From the NCBI GenBank assembly GCA_035412805.1, contig DAONVO010000115.1, positions 1 to 6,147 of the forward strand: 6,147 nt of DNA, written 5' to 3'. Source of the DNA: DTU018 sp029550685 (GTDB lineage: Bacteria; Bacillota; Syntrophomonadia; Syntrophomonadales; Syntrophomonadaceae). Position 1 is the first letter of the stretch. Each line of letters opens with the position of its first letter. The notes under the pieces were generated by a model. It was not told the DNA's origin. It made no database searches and saw only the letters and a list, made by a program, of their open reading frames with translations. Both the position numbers and the translations under genes were made by a program. Below are positions 1 to 6,042 of this stretch, piece after piece.

Positions 1-29
1 TTGATATTGTGAAGAATACTTAGTAAAAT
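1..29 (+). promoter_or_regulatory. SigA-type promoter upstream of the Asp23 gene
   Basis: TTGATA at 1-6 matches five of six bases of the -35 consensus. TAAAAT at 24-29 matches five of six of the -10 consensus, and the spacer is exactly 17 bases. Transcription would start near 35-37, giving a leader of about 35 bases before the ATG at 71. The surrounding sequence is AT-rich, unlike the genes. It probably drives the Asp23 gene and, by read-through, the genes behind it. The -35 box is at the window edge, so upstream elements cannot be judged. Confidence 0.6.
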
Positions 30-70
30 AACTTTTATATCAGTATGGGAATAATAATGGAGGTGAATTT

Positions 71-481
71 ATGGTAGAACAAAAACCTGAATTGGCTACT
101 GAAATGGGGACTATTCGTATAGCGGACGAGGTTGTTTCCACTGTGGCCGGTTTGGCGGCAATGGACGTTGAAGGTGTTGCAGCCATGAGCGGCGGATGGG
201 GAACTGACCTGGTGGAAAAGCTGGGACGAAAGAATTTCGGTAAGGGAATTAAAGTTGAAGTCAATAATGACGAAACTCGTATTGATATCTACATTGCGGT
301 ACAGTTTGGCTATCCAATTCCGGAAGTAGCGGAAAATGTTCAAAAAGAAGTCAAAGTAGCGGTAGAAACCATGACCGGATTACAGGTAACTGCGGTTAAC
401 GTGCATGTGGTGTCTGTGCAGATAAAGAAACAAACGGATGCAGAACCTGAGCTGGCAGCTGATTTGGATAGCGCCGAGTAG
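71..481 (+). CDS. Asp23/Gls24 family envelope stress response protein
   Basis: This 136-residue protein is almost entirely one Asp23/Gls24 domain (about residues 11-118). Typical family features are the opening GTIRIADEVVSTVAGLAA, the GVAAMSGG turn near 36-42, a central IDIYIAVQFGYPIPEVAENVQ strand-helix segment near 71-91, and a TGLQVTAVNVHVVSV strand at 102-116. It has no signal peptide or membrane segment, so it should be cytoplasmic. Asp23 in Staphylococcus is held at the membrane by AmaP; the AmaP-like gene downstream suggests the same arrangement here. The C-terminal 20 residues are acidic and look disordered. The start at 71 is fixed by GGAGGTG at 59-65. The family is linked to envelope or alkaline stress, but its biochemical activity is not established. 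It corresponds in position to the YqhY gene near accBC and nusB in Bacillus. Confidence 0.92.
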   Translation: MVEQKPELATEMGTIRIADEVVSTVAGLAAMDVEGVAAMSGGWGTDLVEKLGRKNFGKGIKVEVNNDETRIDIYIAVQFGYPIPEVAENVQKEVKVAVETMTGLQVTAVNVHVVSVQIKKQTDAEPELAADLDSAE

Positions 482-498
482 TTGTTACAGCAAGTGCC

Positions 499-522
499 AA
501 CCCCCTGTTAACTCAGGGGGTT
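499..522 (+). terminator. Terminator-like hairpin between the Asp23 and amaP genes
   Basis: AACCCCCTG (499-507) and CAGGGGGTT (514-522) form a perfect 9-bp stem with a 6-base loop, TTAACT. It begins 17 bases after the Asp23 stop codon. The bases after the stem (ATCTGTAT) contain few consecutive T residues, so termination is probably only partial. The likely effect is to lower expression of the downstream genes relative to the Asp23 gene, or to stabilise the 3' end of its message. Confidence 0.7.
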
Positions 523-548
523 ATCTGTATACCGGCAATTTTTAAAGT

Positions 549-554
549 GAGGTG
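549..554 (+). promoter_or_regulatory. Ribosome binding site that sets the amaP start
   Basis: GAGGTG ends six bases before the ATG at 561. An in-frame GTG at 552 lies inside this site and would have no Shine-Dalgarno sequence at the right distance. The ATG at 561 is therefore the better start. Confidence 0.7.
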
Positions 555-560
555 TATAAT

Positions 561-1100
561 ATGTCCGGACTGTGGCGGGTAGTTCTATTCTGTTACAACC
601 TGTTGATACTGGGGCTGGCAGTAGCCGCCATGTATCTGGCCGTGGGGCACACCAGTCTAATCGAAGCTGGGGAAGCACTTCTGTCCAATTCGGTAAACCA
701 GATAATACTGGGGGCATCCGCAGCAGCGGTAATTGCTTTGACAATTGTGATTTTGATTTCATTGCTCAAAGGTGAATCCAAACCTACCAGCATTGTGATA
801 AGCAGCAGCTTAAACGGGCAAGTATCAATTACCGTGGCGGCAATAAAGACCATCATAACCAAAGCTGTAAAAAAAGTTGATGGAGTTAAGGAAACTCGTT
901 CATCAGTAACCAATGGGCCTGATGGGATAGTAATATATTTACATATGATGATCAATCCGGAAATAAGCGTACCGGAAATGTCGCGAAATGTGCAGGCTGC
1001 CGTAAAAGAACACCTGGAATCCATCGGCGGACTGCAGGTCTCTGAGGTTAGGGTTTTGGTAGATGACTTCGCTAGTACCAACAAACCAGTAACCGCATAA
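561..1100 (+). CDS. amaP: Alkaline shock response membrane anchor protein AmaP
   Basis: This 179-residue protein has two N-terminal membrane helices (about residues 6-28 and 47-69), separated by a short polar loop. A C-terminal Asp23-like domain follows at about 78-170. That domain shows the family pattern: VSITVAAIKTIITKAVKKVDGV near 88-109, IVIYLHMMINPEISVPEMSRNVQ near 123-145, and GGLQVSEVRVLVDD near 156-169. In the known family the membrane part anchors soluble Asp23 to the cell membrane, and the adjacent Asp23 gene is the obvious partner. The ATG is chosen over a GTG three codons upstream because of GAGGTG at 549-554. The gene is separated from the Asp23 gene by 79 bases holding a hairpin, and from the next gene by only 13 bases. 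Confidence 0.85.
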   Translation: MSGLWRVVLFCYNLLILGLAVAAMYLAVGHTSLIEAGEALLSNSVNQIILGASAAAVIALTIVILISLLKGESKPTSIVISSSLNGQVSITVAAIKTIITKAVKKVDGVKETRSSVTNGPDGIVIYLHMMINPEISVPEMSRNVQAAVKEHLESIGGLQVSEVRVLVDDFASTNKPVTA

Positions 1101-1113
1101 AGGGGGCGTTAAT

Positions 1114-1332
1114 ATGTGGGAGAAAGTAATCCCATTTCTGTTTATAGAACATCGAGGCAAGACCATCGGTGTTTTGCTCGGTTTACTTGCCAGTATACTG
1201 TTTGTTACTTTTGGTTTTTGGCGTACTGTTTTTATAATTATTTGCATAGCAGTGGGATATTTTATTGGAAAACAGCTTGATGAAAAGAAGGATTTCGACA
1301 GCTGGATGAAACAGATGTTTAAGGACCGGTAG
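1114..1332 (+). CDS. DUF2273 family small membrane protein
   Basis: This 72-residue protein has two closely spaced hydrophobic helices (about residues 17-35 and 37-53) and a charged C-terminal tail (QLDEKKDFDSWMKQMFKDR). The N-terminal segment HRGKTIGVLLGLL and the GYFIGKQLDE motif after helix two are typical of DUF2273. Such proteins are habitually encoded beside amaP and asp23, and they probably belong to the same membrane-bound complex, though no molecular role is proven. AGGGGG at 1101-1106 lies seven bases before the ATG. It follows amaP by 13 bases and precedes nusB by 19, so co-transcription is likely. Confidence 0.85.
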   Translation: MWEKVIPFLFIEHRGKTIGVLLGLLASILFVTFGFWRTVFIIICIAVGYFIGKQLDEKKDFDSWMKQMFKDR

Positions 1333-1351
1333 CGGTAGTAAGGGTGAAAAT

Positions 1352-1771
1352 TTGAGCAGAAGGAAAGCTAGAGAATACGCATTTATAGTTATTTTTCAAG
1401 TAGACCAGGTTCAGGCAGATCCCCAGCAAGCCATGCAATACCTGCTGGACGAGCAGGCGCTGCCCGACAAGGATCAGCAGTTTGCTGGAGAGTTGGTGGA
1501 GGGGACCCTGCAGTATATGCAGCTAATTGATGAAAAAATCGCCCGCTATTCGCGGGAATGGTCAGTGGACCGGATGTCATCGGTGGATCGCAATATTATG
1601 CGGGTAGCCGCCTATGAAATTCTTTTCCGCCAGGAAGTACCAGCGGTGGTAGCTATCGATGAAGCTATCGAATTAGCCAAACGATACGGGGGAGAACAGT
1701 CTAGCCGCTTTGTAAATGCCATACTGGATCGTATACAAGGAGAAAAGCATGAAAGTGTTCCTGGGGATTGA
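1352..1771 (+). CDS. nusB: Transcription antitermination factor NusB
   Basis: This 139-residue all-helical RNA-binding protein has the normal family length. NusB pairs with NusE (ribosomal protein S10) on boxA RNA to keep RNA polymerase processive through rRNA operons. The N-terminal SRRKAREYAFIVIFQVDQ matches the arginine-rich boxA-binding start of the family. The C-terminal half carries the strongest signature: SSVDRNIMRVAAYEIL (76-91), VPAVVAIDEAIELAKRYGG (96-114) and SSRFVNAILDRI (117-128). Translation starts at TTG, supported by AAGGGTG at 1340-1346, five bases upstream. The 3' end overlaps the next gene by 23 bases, which suggests translational coupling. Confidence 0.95.
   Translation: MSRRKAREYAFIVIFQVDQVQADPQQAMQYLLDEQALPDKDQQFAGELVEGTLQYMQLIDEKIARYSREWSVDRMSSVDRNIMRVAAYEILFRQEVPAVVAIDEAIELAKRYGGEQSSRFVNAILDRIQGEKHESVPGD
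1737..1742 (+). promoter_or_regulatory. Ribosome binding site that sets the start of the TsaD-like gene
   Basis: AAGGAG lies six bases before the ATG at 1749, inside the end of nusB. A longer reading from an ATG at 1716 would add 11 residues that do not resemble the family. The family's glycine-rich first strand (MKVFLGIDTS) begins exactly at 1749. Confidence 0.8.
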
Positions 1772-2714
1772 CACCAGCGCCTATACCACATCCATAGCTG
1801 CTGTAGATGAGAACCTGAGTATCGTAGCCGATGAAAGAATGGTACTAAAAGTTGAACCGGGCAAACGGGGCTTGCGTCAATCGGAAGCCCTGTTTTTACA
1901 TATCAAGAATTTACCGCAGCTAATGGAAAGGCTAGACCCTCTTATTTATAGTAATATCCAGGCTTTGGCGGTAAGCACCCGGCCACGTAATAAGGCTAAC
2001 AGCTACATGCCGGTATTTCTGGCAGGCACCTCCTTGGCTCAGTCGCTGGCTGCCTTTGCCCATCTGCCGGTATACCAGGTGAGCCATCAGGAAGGTCATG
2101 TTATGGCAGGCCTGCAGGGTAGTTGGGAACTGCTTGATAAGACTAGGTTTCTGGCGGTTCATTTTTCCGGGGGAACTTCAGATATATTAATGGTGGAAAA
2201 CCATGTACCTGGTGTAATGACTATAACCCAGCTGGCCAGCAGTGAGGACATCCATGCCGGCCAATTGGTAGATCGGGTAGGAGTGGCTATGGGATTGCCT
2301 TTCCCGGCCGGACCGGCTCTGGAGGATCTGGCTGGTCAGGCGGATGATAACCAATCAGCTGCTATTCCTACTGCTATTACCGAAAAAGGTTTTTCTTTTT
2401 CCGGTGCGGAAACCCGGGCGGTGCAGATGCTGAACAATGGAACCAGTCCAGAGACAGTAGCTGCAGCGGTTCTGGGGGTGATAGCCAAAACTTTGGAAAG
2501 AGTTCTGCGCAGGTTTGTTGAACAATTGGAAATAAAGGATGTTTTGCTGGCCGGAGGTGTTATGGCTAACGGCCTGATAGCCCAGCGCTTAAAAAAAAGA
2601 TTACAGCACCCGGCGGTAGGGGCACAGCTTTATTTCGCCTCACCCCATCTCAGTACTGACAATGCGGTGGGTGTGGCCATGCTGGCTGCTCTGCAGCACC
2701 GGTTGGACCAATAA
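1749..2714 (+). CDS. TsaD/Kae1-family (peptidase M22) paralog
   Basis: This 321-residue protein has the ASKHA fold of TsaD, often annotated 'O-sialoglycoprotein endopeptidase'. True TsaD transfers the threonylcarbamoyl group to A37 of tRNA. Visible family motifs are LGIDTS (5-10), the metal-binding HQEGH (113-117), HFSGGTSD (138-145), GQLVDRVGVAMGLPFPAGPALEDLA (171-195), FSFSGAETRAV (215-225), LLAGGVMANG (266-275) and the metal-ligand Asp in STDNA (D304). Two features differ from canonical TsaD. The TSCDE segment is TSAYT here (9-13), so the acidic pair is lost. The usual GVVPE-ASR segment is replaced by GKRGLRQSEALFLH (38-51). It is therefore probably a paralog with a changed role rather than the cell's main TsaD. 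Its place between nusB and folD matches similarly annotated genes in other Clostridia. The substrate is unknown. Confidence 0.8.
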   Translation: MKVFLGIDTSAYTTSIAAVDENLSIVADERMVLKVEPGKRGLRQSEALFLHIKNLPQLMERLDPLIYSNIQALAVSTRPRNKANSYMPVFLAGTSLAQSLAAFAHLPVYQVSHQEGHVMAGLQGSWELLDKTRFLAVHFSGGTSDILMVENHVPGVMTITQLASSEDIHAGQLVDRVGVAMGLPFPAGPALEDLAGQADDNQSAAIPTAITEKGFSFSGAETRAVQMLNNGTSPETVAAAVLGVIAKTLERVLRRFVEQLEIKDVLLAGGVMANGLIAQRLKKRLQHPAVGAQLYFASPHLSTDNAVGVAMLAALQHRLDQ

Positions 2715-2738
2715 AGGACGTTTTATAAGGGGGTTATT

Positions 2739-3575
2739 ATGGAATTAATAGACGGCAGACAGATATCCAATGAGATTCGTCAGCGGATAAAAGAGCAGGC
2801 TCAGGCTGGCGGAATAAATCCTCATCTGGCTATTGTTTTAGTGGGTGATGATAAAGAAACCTTGATTTATGTGGGGCTGAAAGACAAAGCAGTTAGCTTT
2901 ATCGGCGGCACTACCCGGCATATTGCTCTGCCGGCTGATACCACCCGGGAGGCATTATTAACACAAATTCAGCAGTTAAATCAGGATCCCGAGGTGGATG
3001 GAATCCTGCTGCAGCTGCCCTTGCCGGAATCCTTGCAGCCCTACACTGATCAATTCCTGGCTGCCATTGATATCAACAAAGACGTAGATGGTTTTAACCC
3101 AGTAAACCGCGGACGGCTTATCTATGGAAAACCACGTTTTATATCCTGCGCTGCTCTAGGCTGCCTGGAAGTTATCCACCAGTACCGCGGATCAGCCTCG
3201 GGTAAGAAAGCCGTCTTGGTAGGTGACTCCTTTGACGTGATATTACCGCTGAGTCTGTTGCTGACCAGGGAAGGCAGCCAGGTTACGATTATTCCAGAAA
3301 TGCCAGCTGGAGGTCCCCTCCCTGATGCAGATATATATGTCATTGAAAAGGGACGGCCGGAAGTAGTACAAGCCCATCAGGTTGCCGATGGTGCTCTGGT
3401 TCTGGATGCGGGGTTTTACTGGCATTATGATCACAGCTGCGGCAATGTAAAAAAGGAGGCTTTGAACAGCTTGGATGGTCATCTGCTGCCGGTGCCAGGA
3501 GGTCTTGGGCCCATTCTTATTGCCAAGCTGATGGAAAACCTGTATGCAGCAGCCCAGGAGAGGCATAATAAATGA
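2739..3575 (+). CDS. folD: FolD-family protein with altered dinucleotide site
   Basis: At 278 residues it has normal FolD length. FolD converts methylene-tetrahydrofolate to formyl-tetrahydrofolate with an NADP dehydrogenase and a cyclohydrolase step. The folate and cyclohydrolase residues are present: YVGLK with Y44 and K48, LLQLPLP with Q92, KDVDGFNPVNRGRL (114-127) with D115 and D117, and PVPGGLGP (251-258). The NADP side is not standard. The PCTPxG motif reads SCAALG (136-141). The GRSxIVGxP motif reads GDSFDVILP (162-170), so the 2'-phosphate-binding Arg is Asp. The HSxT motif is replaced by PEMP (186-189), AVG by EKG (203-205) and GDV by GNV. The protein may lack dehydrogenase activity, use another cofactor, or act only as cyclohydrolase. 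AAGGGGG at 2727-2733 supports the start, and the last four bases overlap xseA. The family call is firm; the activity is not. Confidence 0.85.
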   Translation: MELIDGRQISNEIRQRIKEQAQAGGINPHLAIVLVGDDKETLIYVGLKDKAVSFIGGTTRHIALPADTTREALLTQIQQLNQDPEVDGILLQLPLPESLQPYTDQFLAAIDINKDVDGFNPVNRGRLIYGKPRFISCAALGCLEVIHQYRGSASGKKAVLVGDSFDVILPLSLLLTREGSQVTIIPEMPAGGPLPDADIYVIEKGRPEVVQAHQVADGALVLDAGFYWHYDHSCGNVKKEALNSLDGHLLPVPGGLGPILIAKLMENLYAAAQERHNK

Positions 3576-4789
3576 ACCCTTATTTATCAGTCAGTGAGTT
3601 AAACCAGTATATAGCCGGCCTGCTGGATGAGGATATCTTCCTCCGGGATTTCTGGCTGAAAGGAGAAATATCCGGTTTTAAGCTGTACCAGCAATCCGGG
3701 CACCTATACTTTACTCTAAAAGATGCGGATTCTTCCATAAGTGCGGTTATGTTTCGCAGCCGGGCGCGCCGGCTGGATTTTCAGCCGGAGAACGGCATGG
3801 AAGTGCTGGTGCGGGGGTCAGTTGCGGTTTTTGCTCCCCAGGGACGCTACCAGCTTTATGCGGAGGAAATGGAACCCTTTGGCGTAGGGGGTGTCTATCT
3901 CTTCCTGGAACAGCTTAAGGAAAAGCTGCAGCAAAAAGGCTATTTCGATGTGGAAAAGAAAAAACCACTGCCCGCCTATGCCCGAAGCATCGGGGTGGTA
4001 ACCTCCCAGGACGGAGCGGCCCTGCGGGACATACTGCGGGTACTGAAACAGCGCCACCGGGGTGTAGACGTAGTCCTGGTGCACAGTGCTGTACAGGGAT
4101 CTGAGGCCCCTGCCCAAATCGCCCGGGGGATTAAACTTCTCAACCTCTATGGCCAGGTGGATTTGATTATTGTGGGCCGGGGAGGAGGTTCCTTTGAGGA
4201 TCTCATGCCCTTTAACAGTGAAGAAGTGGTGCAGGCTATTTTTGAATCTGATATTCCGGTAATATCAGCGGTAGGCCATGAGGTGGACTGGACTCTGGCC
4301 GATCTAGCTGCTGACATACGGGCAGCCACTCCCACCCAGGCGGCCCAACTGGCGGTGGCCGATCTGGAACAGCTGAATCGTGAGTATAGCCAGTTGCAGC
4401 AACGATTAATCCGCATTATGCAAAGGAGATTACAGCAGGAGAATGAAGTACTGGACAGGCTGATGATGAACCGGGCCTGGCAGAAACCCCAGCAAATGGT
4501 TCAGCAATACCAGCAAAAATGCGAAGAATTAAGACTGCGGCTGCAAAAAGAGATGGGGAATAGGGTTAATGAGGCTCACCAGCGTTTGACTATGGCTGTA
4601 ACCGGACTGGAACGGCTCAGTCCCTTAAAAGTGATGCAGCGGGGCTATGCAGTTGTGCGTAACCAGGAAGGAATTATTTATTCAGTGGAAAATGTACAAC
4701 CAGGAGATTGCCTATCCATAAGCCTGCTGGATGGTGAAATGCAGGCGCAGGTAAAACAAAAGGAGAAAGTCGTAAGATGGAACCTGTGA
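3572..4789 (+). CDS. xseA: Exodeoxyribonuclease VII large subunit
   Basis: This is the catalytic subunit of exonuclease VII, which degrades single-stranded DNA from either end to short oligonucleotides, acting with several XseB copies. It has 405 residues, close to other Clostridia members. An N-terminal OB-fold covers about residues 3-100 (LSVSELNQYI, FWLKGEISGFK, GHLYFTLKD). The catalytic domain shows IGVVTSQDGAALRDIL (140-155), GRGGGSFEDL (202-211) and SAVGHEVDWTLADLAADIRAATPTQAA (232-258). A long glutamine-rich coiled-coil follows at about 264-345 and binds the small subunit. The C-terminal LERLSPLKVMQRGYAVV (346-362) is the usual end motif. A Met occupies the place of the common Trp after the EDL motif (M212), a mild change. 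The start overlaps folD as ATGA, with AGGAGAGG at 3556-3563. The end overlaps xseB by 13 bases. Confidence 0.96.
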   Translation: MNPYLSVSELNQYIAGLLDEDIFLRDFWLKGEISGFKLYQQSGHLYFTLKDADSSISAVMFRSRARRLDFQPENGMEVLVRGSVAVFAPQGRYQLYAEEMEPFGVGGVYLFLEQLKEKLQQKGYFDVEKKKPLPAYARSIGVVTSQDGAALRDILRVLKQRHRGVDVVLVHSAVQGSEAPAQIARGIKLLNLYGQVDLIIVGRGGGSFEDLMPFNSEEVVQAIFESDIPVISAVGHEVDWTLADLAADIRAATPTQAAQLAVADLEQLNREYSQLQQRLIRIMQRRLQQENEVLDRLMMNRAWQKPQQMVQQYQQKCEELRLRLQKEMGNRVNEAHQRLTMAVTGLERLSPLKVMQRGYAVVRNQEGIIYSVENVQPGDCLSISLLDGEMQAQVKQKEKVVRWNL

Positions 4790-5010
4790 AATTCGAACAA
4801 GCCCTGAAACGATTGGAAGAATTGGTAATCCAGCTGGAGGATGGCGAATTGGAGCTGGAAGAAGCCTTGCGTCTATTTGAAGAAGGTGTAAAACTGTCTC
4901 GTTACTGCCAGCAGGAGCTTAAAGCAGCCGACGGCAAGGTGCAAAAGCTGGTGCAGACCCTGGAAGGGGATCTGGAGTTGGTGGATTGTGAAGAACTGCT
5001 GGAAGGCTAG
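4777..5010 (+). CDS. xseB: Exodeoxyribonuclease VII small subunit
   Basis: This 77-residue helical hairpin protein has the family's normal length. It binds the coiled-coil of XseA and is needed for a stable, active exonuclease VII. The pattern FEQALKRLEELVIQLEDGELELEEALRLFEEG (6-37), followed by LSRYCQQELKAADGKVQKL (40-58), is the classic XseB signature. It is strongly acidic. It overlaps the end of xseA by 13 bases in another frame, so translation is probably coupled. AAGGAG at 4760-4765 is 11 bases before the ATG, slightly far but usable. A GTG at 4786 would be farther still. Confidence 0.95.
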   Translation: MEPVKFEQALKRLEELVIQLEDGELELEEALRLFEEGVKLSRYCQQELKAADGKVQKLVQTLEGDLELVDCEELLEG

Positions 5011-5020
5011 GTGATATACT

Positions 5021-5920
5021 GTGGACATGAATTTGTTCAAGCAGGAGCTGCAGCAACGTAAAGACTATATTGATAAACACTTATTGGAGTACCTGACAGG
5101 AGCCGATACTCACCCTACCGTAATTCACCAGGCCATGCATTATGCAGTTTTCAACGGAGGAAAGAGATTACGGCCAATGCTGGTCTTGGAAGGAGCGGCT
5201 ATTGCTGGTAAAAAACCGGAGATAGCCATGCTGACAGCCTGCGGCATGGAGCTGATACATTGTTATTCCCTGGTTCATGATGATCTGCCCGCTATGGATG
5301 ATGATGACTTCCGCCGGGGTAAACCTACCTGCCACCGGGTTTTCGGAGAAGCCAATGCTATATTGACCGGAGATGCTTTACTTACTGCAGCTTTTGAGTT
5401 ATTCGCTGCTAATGCTCAGGTTCCTGGAGTGGGGCCGGAACAGGTGATTAAGGTTATTGGGGAGATTGCTGCTGCTGCCGGAAGCCAGGGCATGATCGGT
5501 GGTCAGGTTATGGACCTGGCTGCAGAAAATGAAGCCATTGATCTGCCTACTCTGCAAACCCTGCATAGTTTAAAAACCGGAGCTTTGTTCACTGCAGCAC
5601 TGCGTGCCGGTGCTCTGCTGGGGGATATGGATGAAGAGGGCTTACAAGCACTGACTTCCTACGCCAGGTACTTTGGCCTGGCATTTCAAATAACCGATGA
5701 TCTTCTGGATATTAATGGAGATCAAAAGGTTCTGGGCAAGCCGGTGGGCAGTGATGCCCGGAACCATAAGAGCACCTACCCCAGTTTACTGGGGGTGAAA
5801 CAGGCTGAACTCATGGCCTGCCAGAGTATAGAACGATGTGTAGCCAGTCTGGAGCGGTTTGGCTCAGAAGCGGAGTTCCTGCGCCAGTTAGCTTACTTTA
5901 CTCTGGAAAGACAAAGCTAA
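5021..5920 (+). CDS. ispA: Farnesyl diphosphate synthase (class 1 polyprenyl synthase)
   Basis: This 299-residue enzyme adds isopentenyl diphosphate units to DMAPP and GPP to make farnesyl diphosphate, the precursor of undecaprenyl phosphate and quinones. Family landmarks are GGKRLRP (46-52), the first Asp-rich motif DDLPAMD (87-93) followed by RRGKPTCH, MIGGQVMDL (158-166), K185-T186, the second Asp-rich motif DDLLD (226-230), and KSTYPSLLG (250-258). The residues before the first Asp-rich motif (IHCYSLVHDDLPAMD) closely resemble E. coli IspA, which favours a C15 product. The GTG at 5021 is chosen because AGGTG at 5009-5013 is seven bases upstream; an ATG at 5027 would be 13 away. The gene follows xseB by 10 bases and ends intact with a normal C-terminus. 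Confidence 0.94.
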   Translation: MDMNLFKQELQQRKDYIDKHLLEYLTGADTHPTVIHQAMHYAVFNGGKRLRPMLVLEGAAIAGKKPEIAMLTACGMELIHCYSLVHDDLPAMDDDDFRRGKPTCHRVFGEANAILTGDALLTAAFELFAANAQVPGVGPEQVIKVIGEIAAAAGSQGMIGGQVMDLAAENEAIDLPTLQTLHSLKTGALFTAALRAGALLGDMDEEGLQALTSYARYFGLAFQITDDLLDINGDQKVLGKPVGSDARNHKSTYPSLLGVKQAELMACQSIERCVASLERFGSEAEFLRQLAYFTLERQS

Positions 5921-6005
5921 TTGATGCATACCCGAATATGCGCAAGCAGGTACACGGCTGTTGTCAGTTATGGGCTGATCCCGGATTTAGCGAACCGGCG
6001 CGTTA

Positions 6006-6036
6006 CTGGCAACCTGTGTTGGTGGTATGCTATAAT
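6006..6036 (+). promoter_or_regulatory. Extended -10 promoter downstream of ispA
   Basis: TATAAT at 6031-6036 is a perfect -10 box, preceded by TG one base upstream (6028-6029), making an extended -10 element. The best -35 candidate, CTGGCA at 6006-6011, matches four of six consensus bases but with a 19-base spacer, so it is weak; an extended -10 can compensate. Transcription would begin at the GGG near 6041-6043. The stretch 5921-6030 before it holds no gene and no convincing terminator. The promoter would give the following RNA expression independent of the operon. Confidence 0.6.
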
Positions 6037-6042
6037 ACATGG

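Noticed and set aside
555..560. Perfect TATAAT immediately before the amaP ATG.
   Set aside because: There is no acceptable -35 box at 16-18 bases upstream, and transcription would begin inside the coding region. It is most likely chance in an AT-rich ribosome binding region.
593..1084. Long minus-strand open frame of 163 codons opposite amaP.
   Set aside because: It is fully antisense to a recognisable gene, has no ribosome binding site and no family features. It is a shadow of the plus-strand codon pattern.
4201..4216. Met in place of the common Trp after the GRGGGS-EDL motif of XseA.
   Set aside because: All other catalytic-domain motifs are intact. A single hydrophobic substitution here is not good evidence for altered function.
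5926..5941. Small inverted repeat GCATA/TATGC just after the ispA stop, as a possible terminator.
   Set aside because: The stem is only 5 bp, is AT-rich and has no following T-tract, so it is too weak to call.
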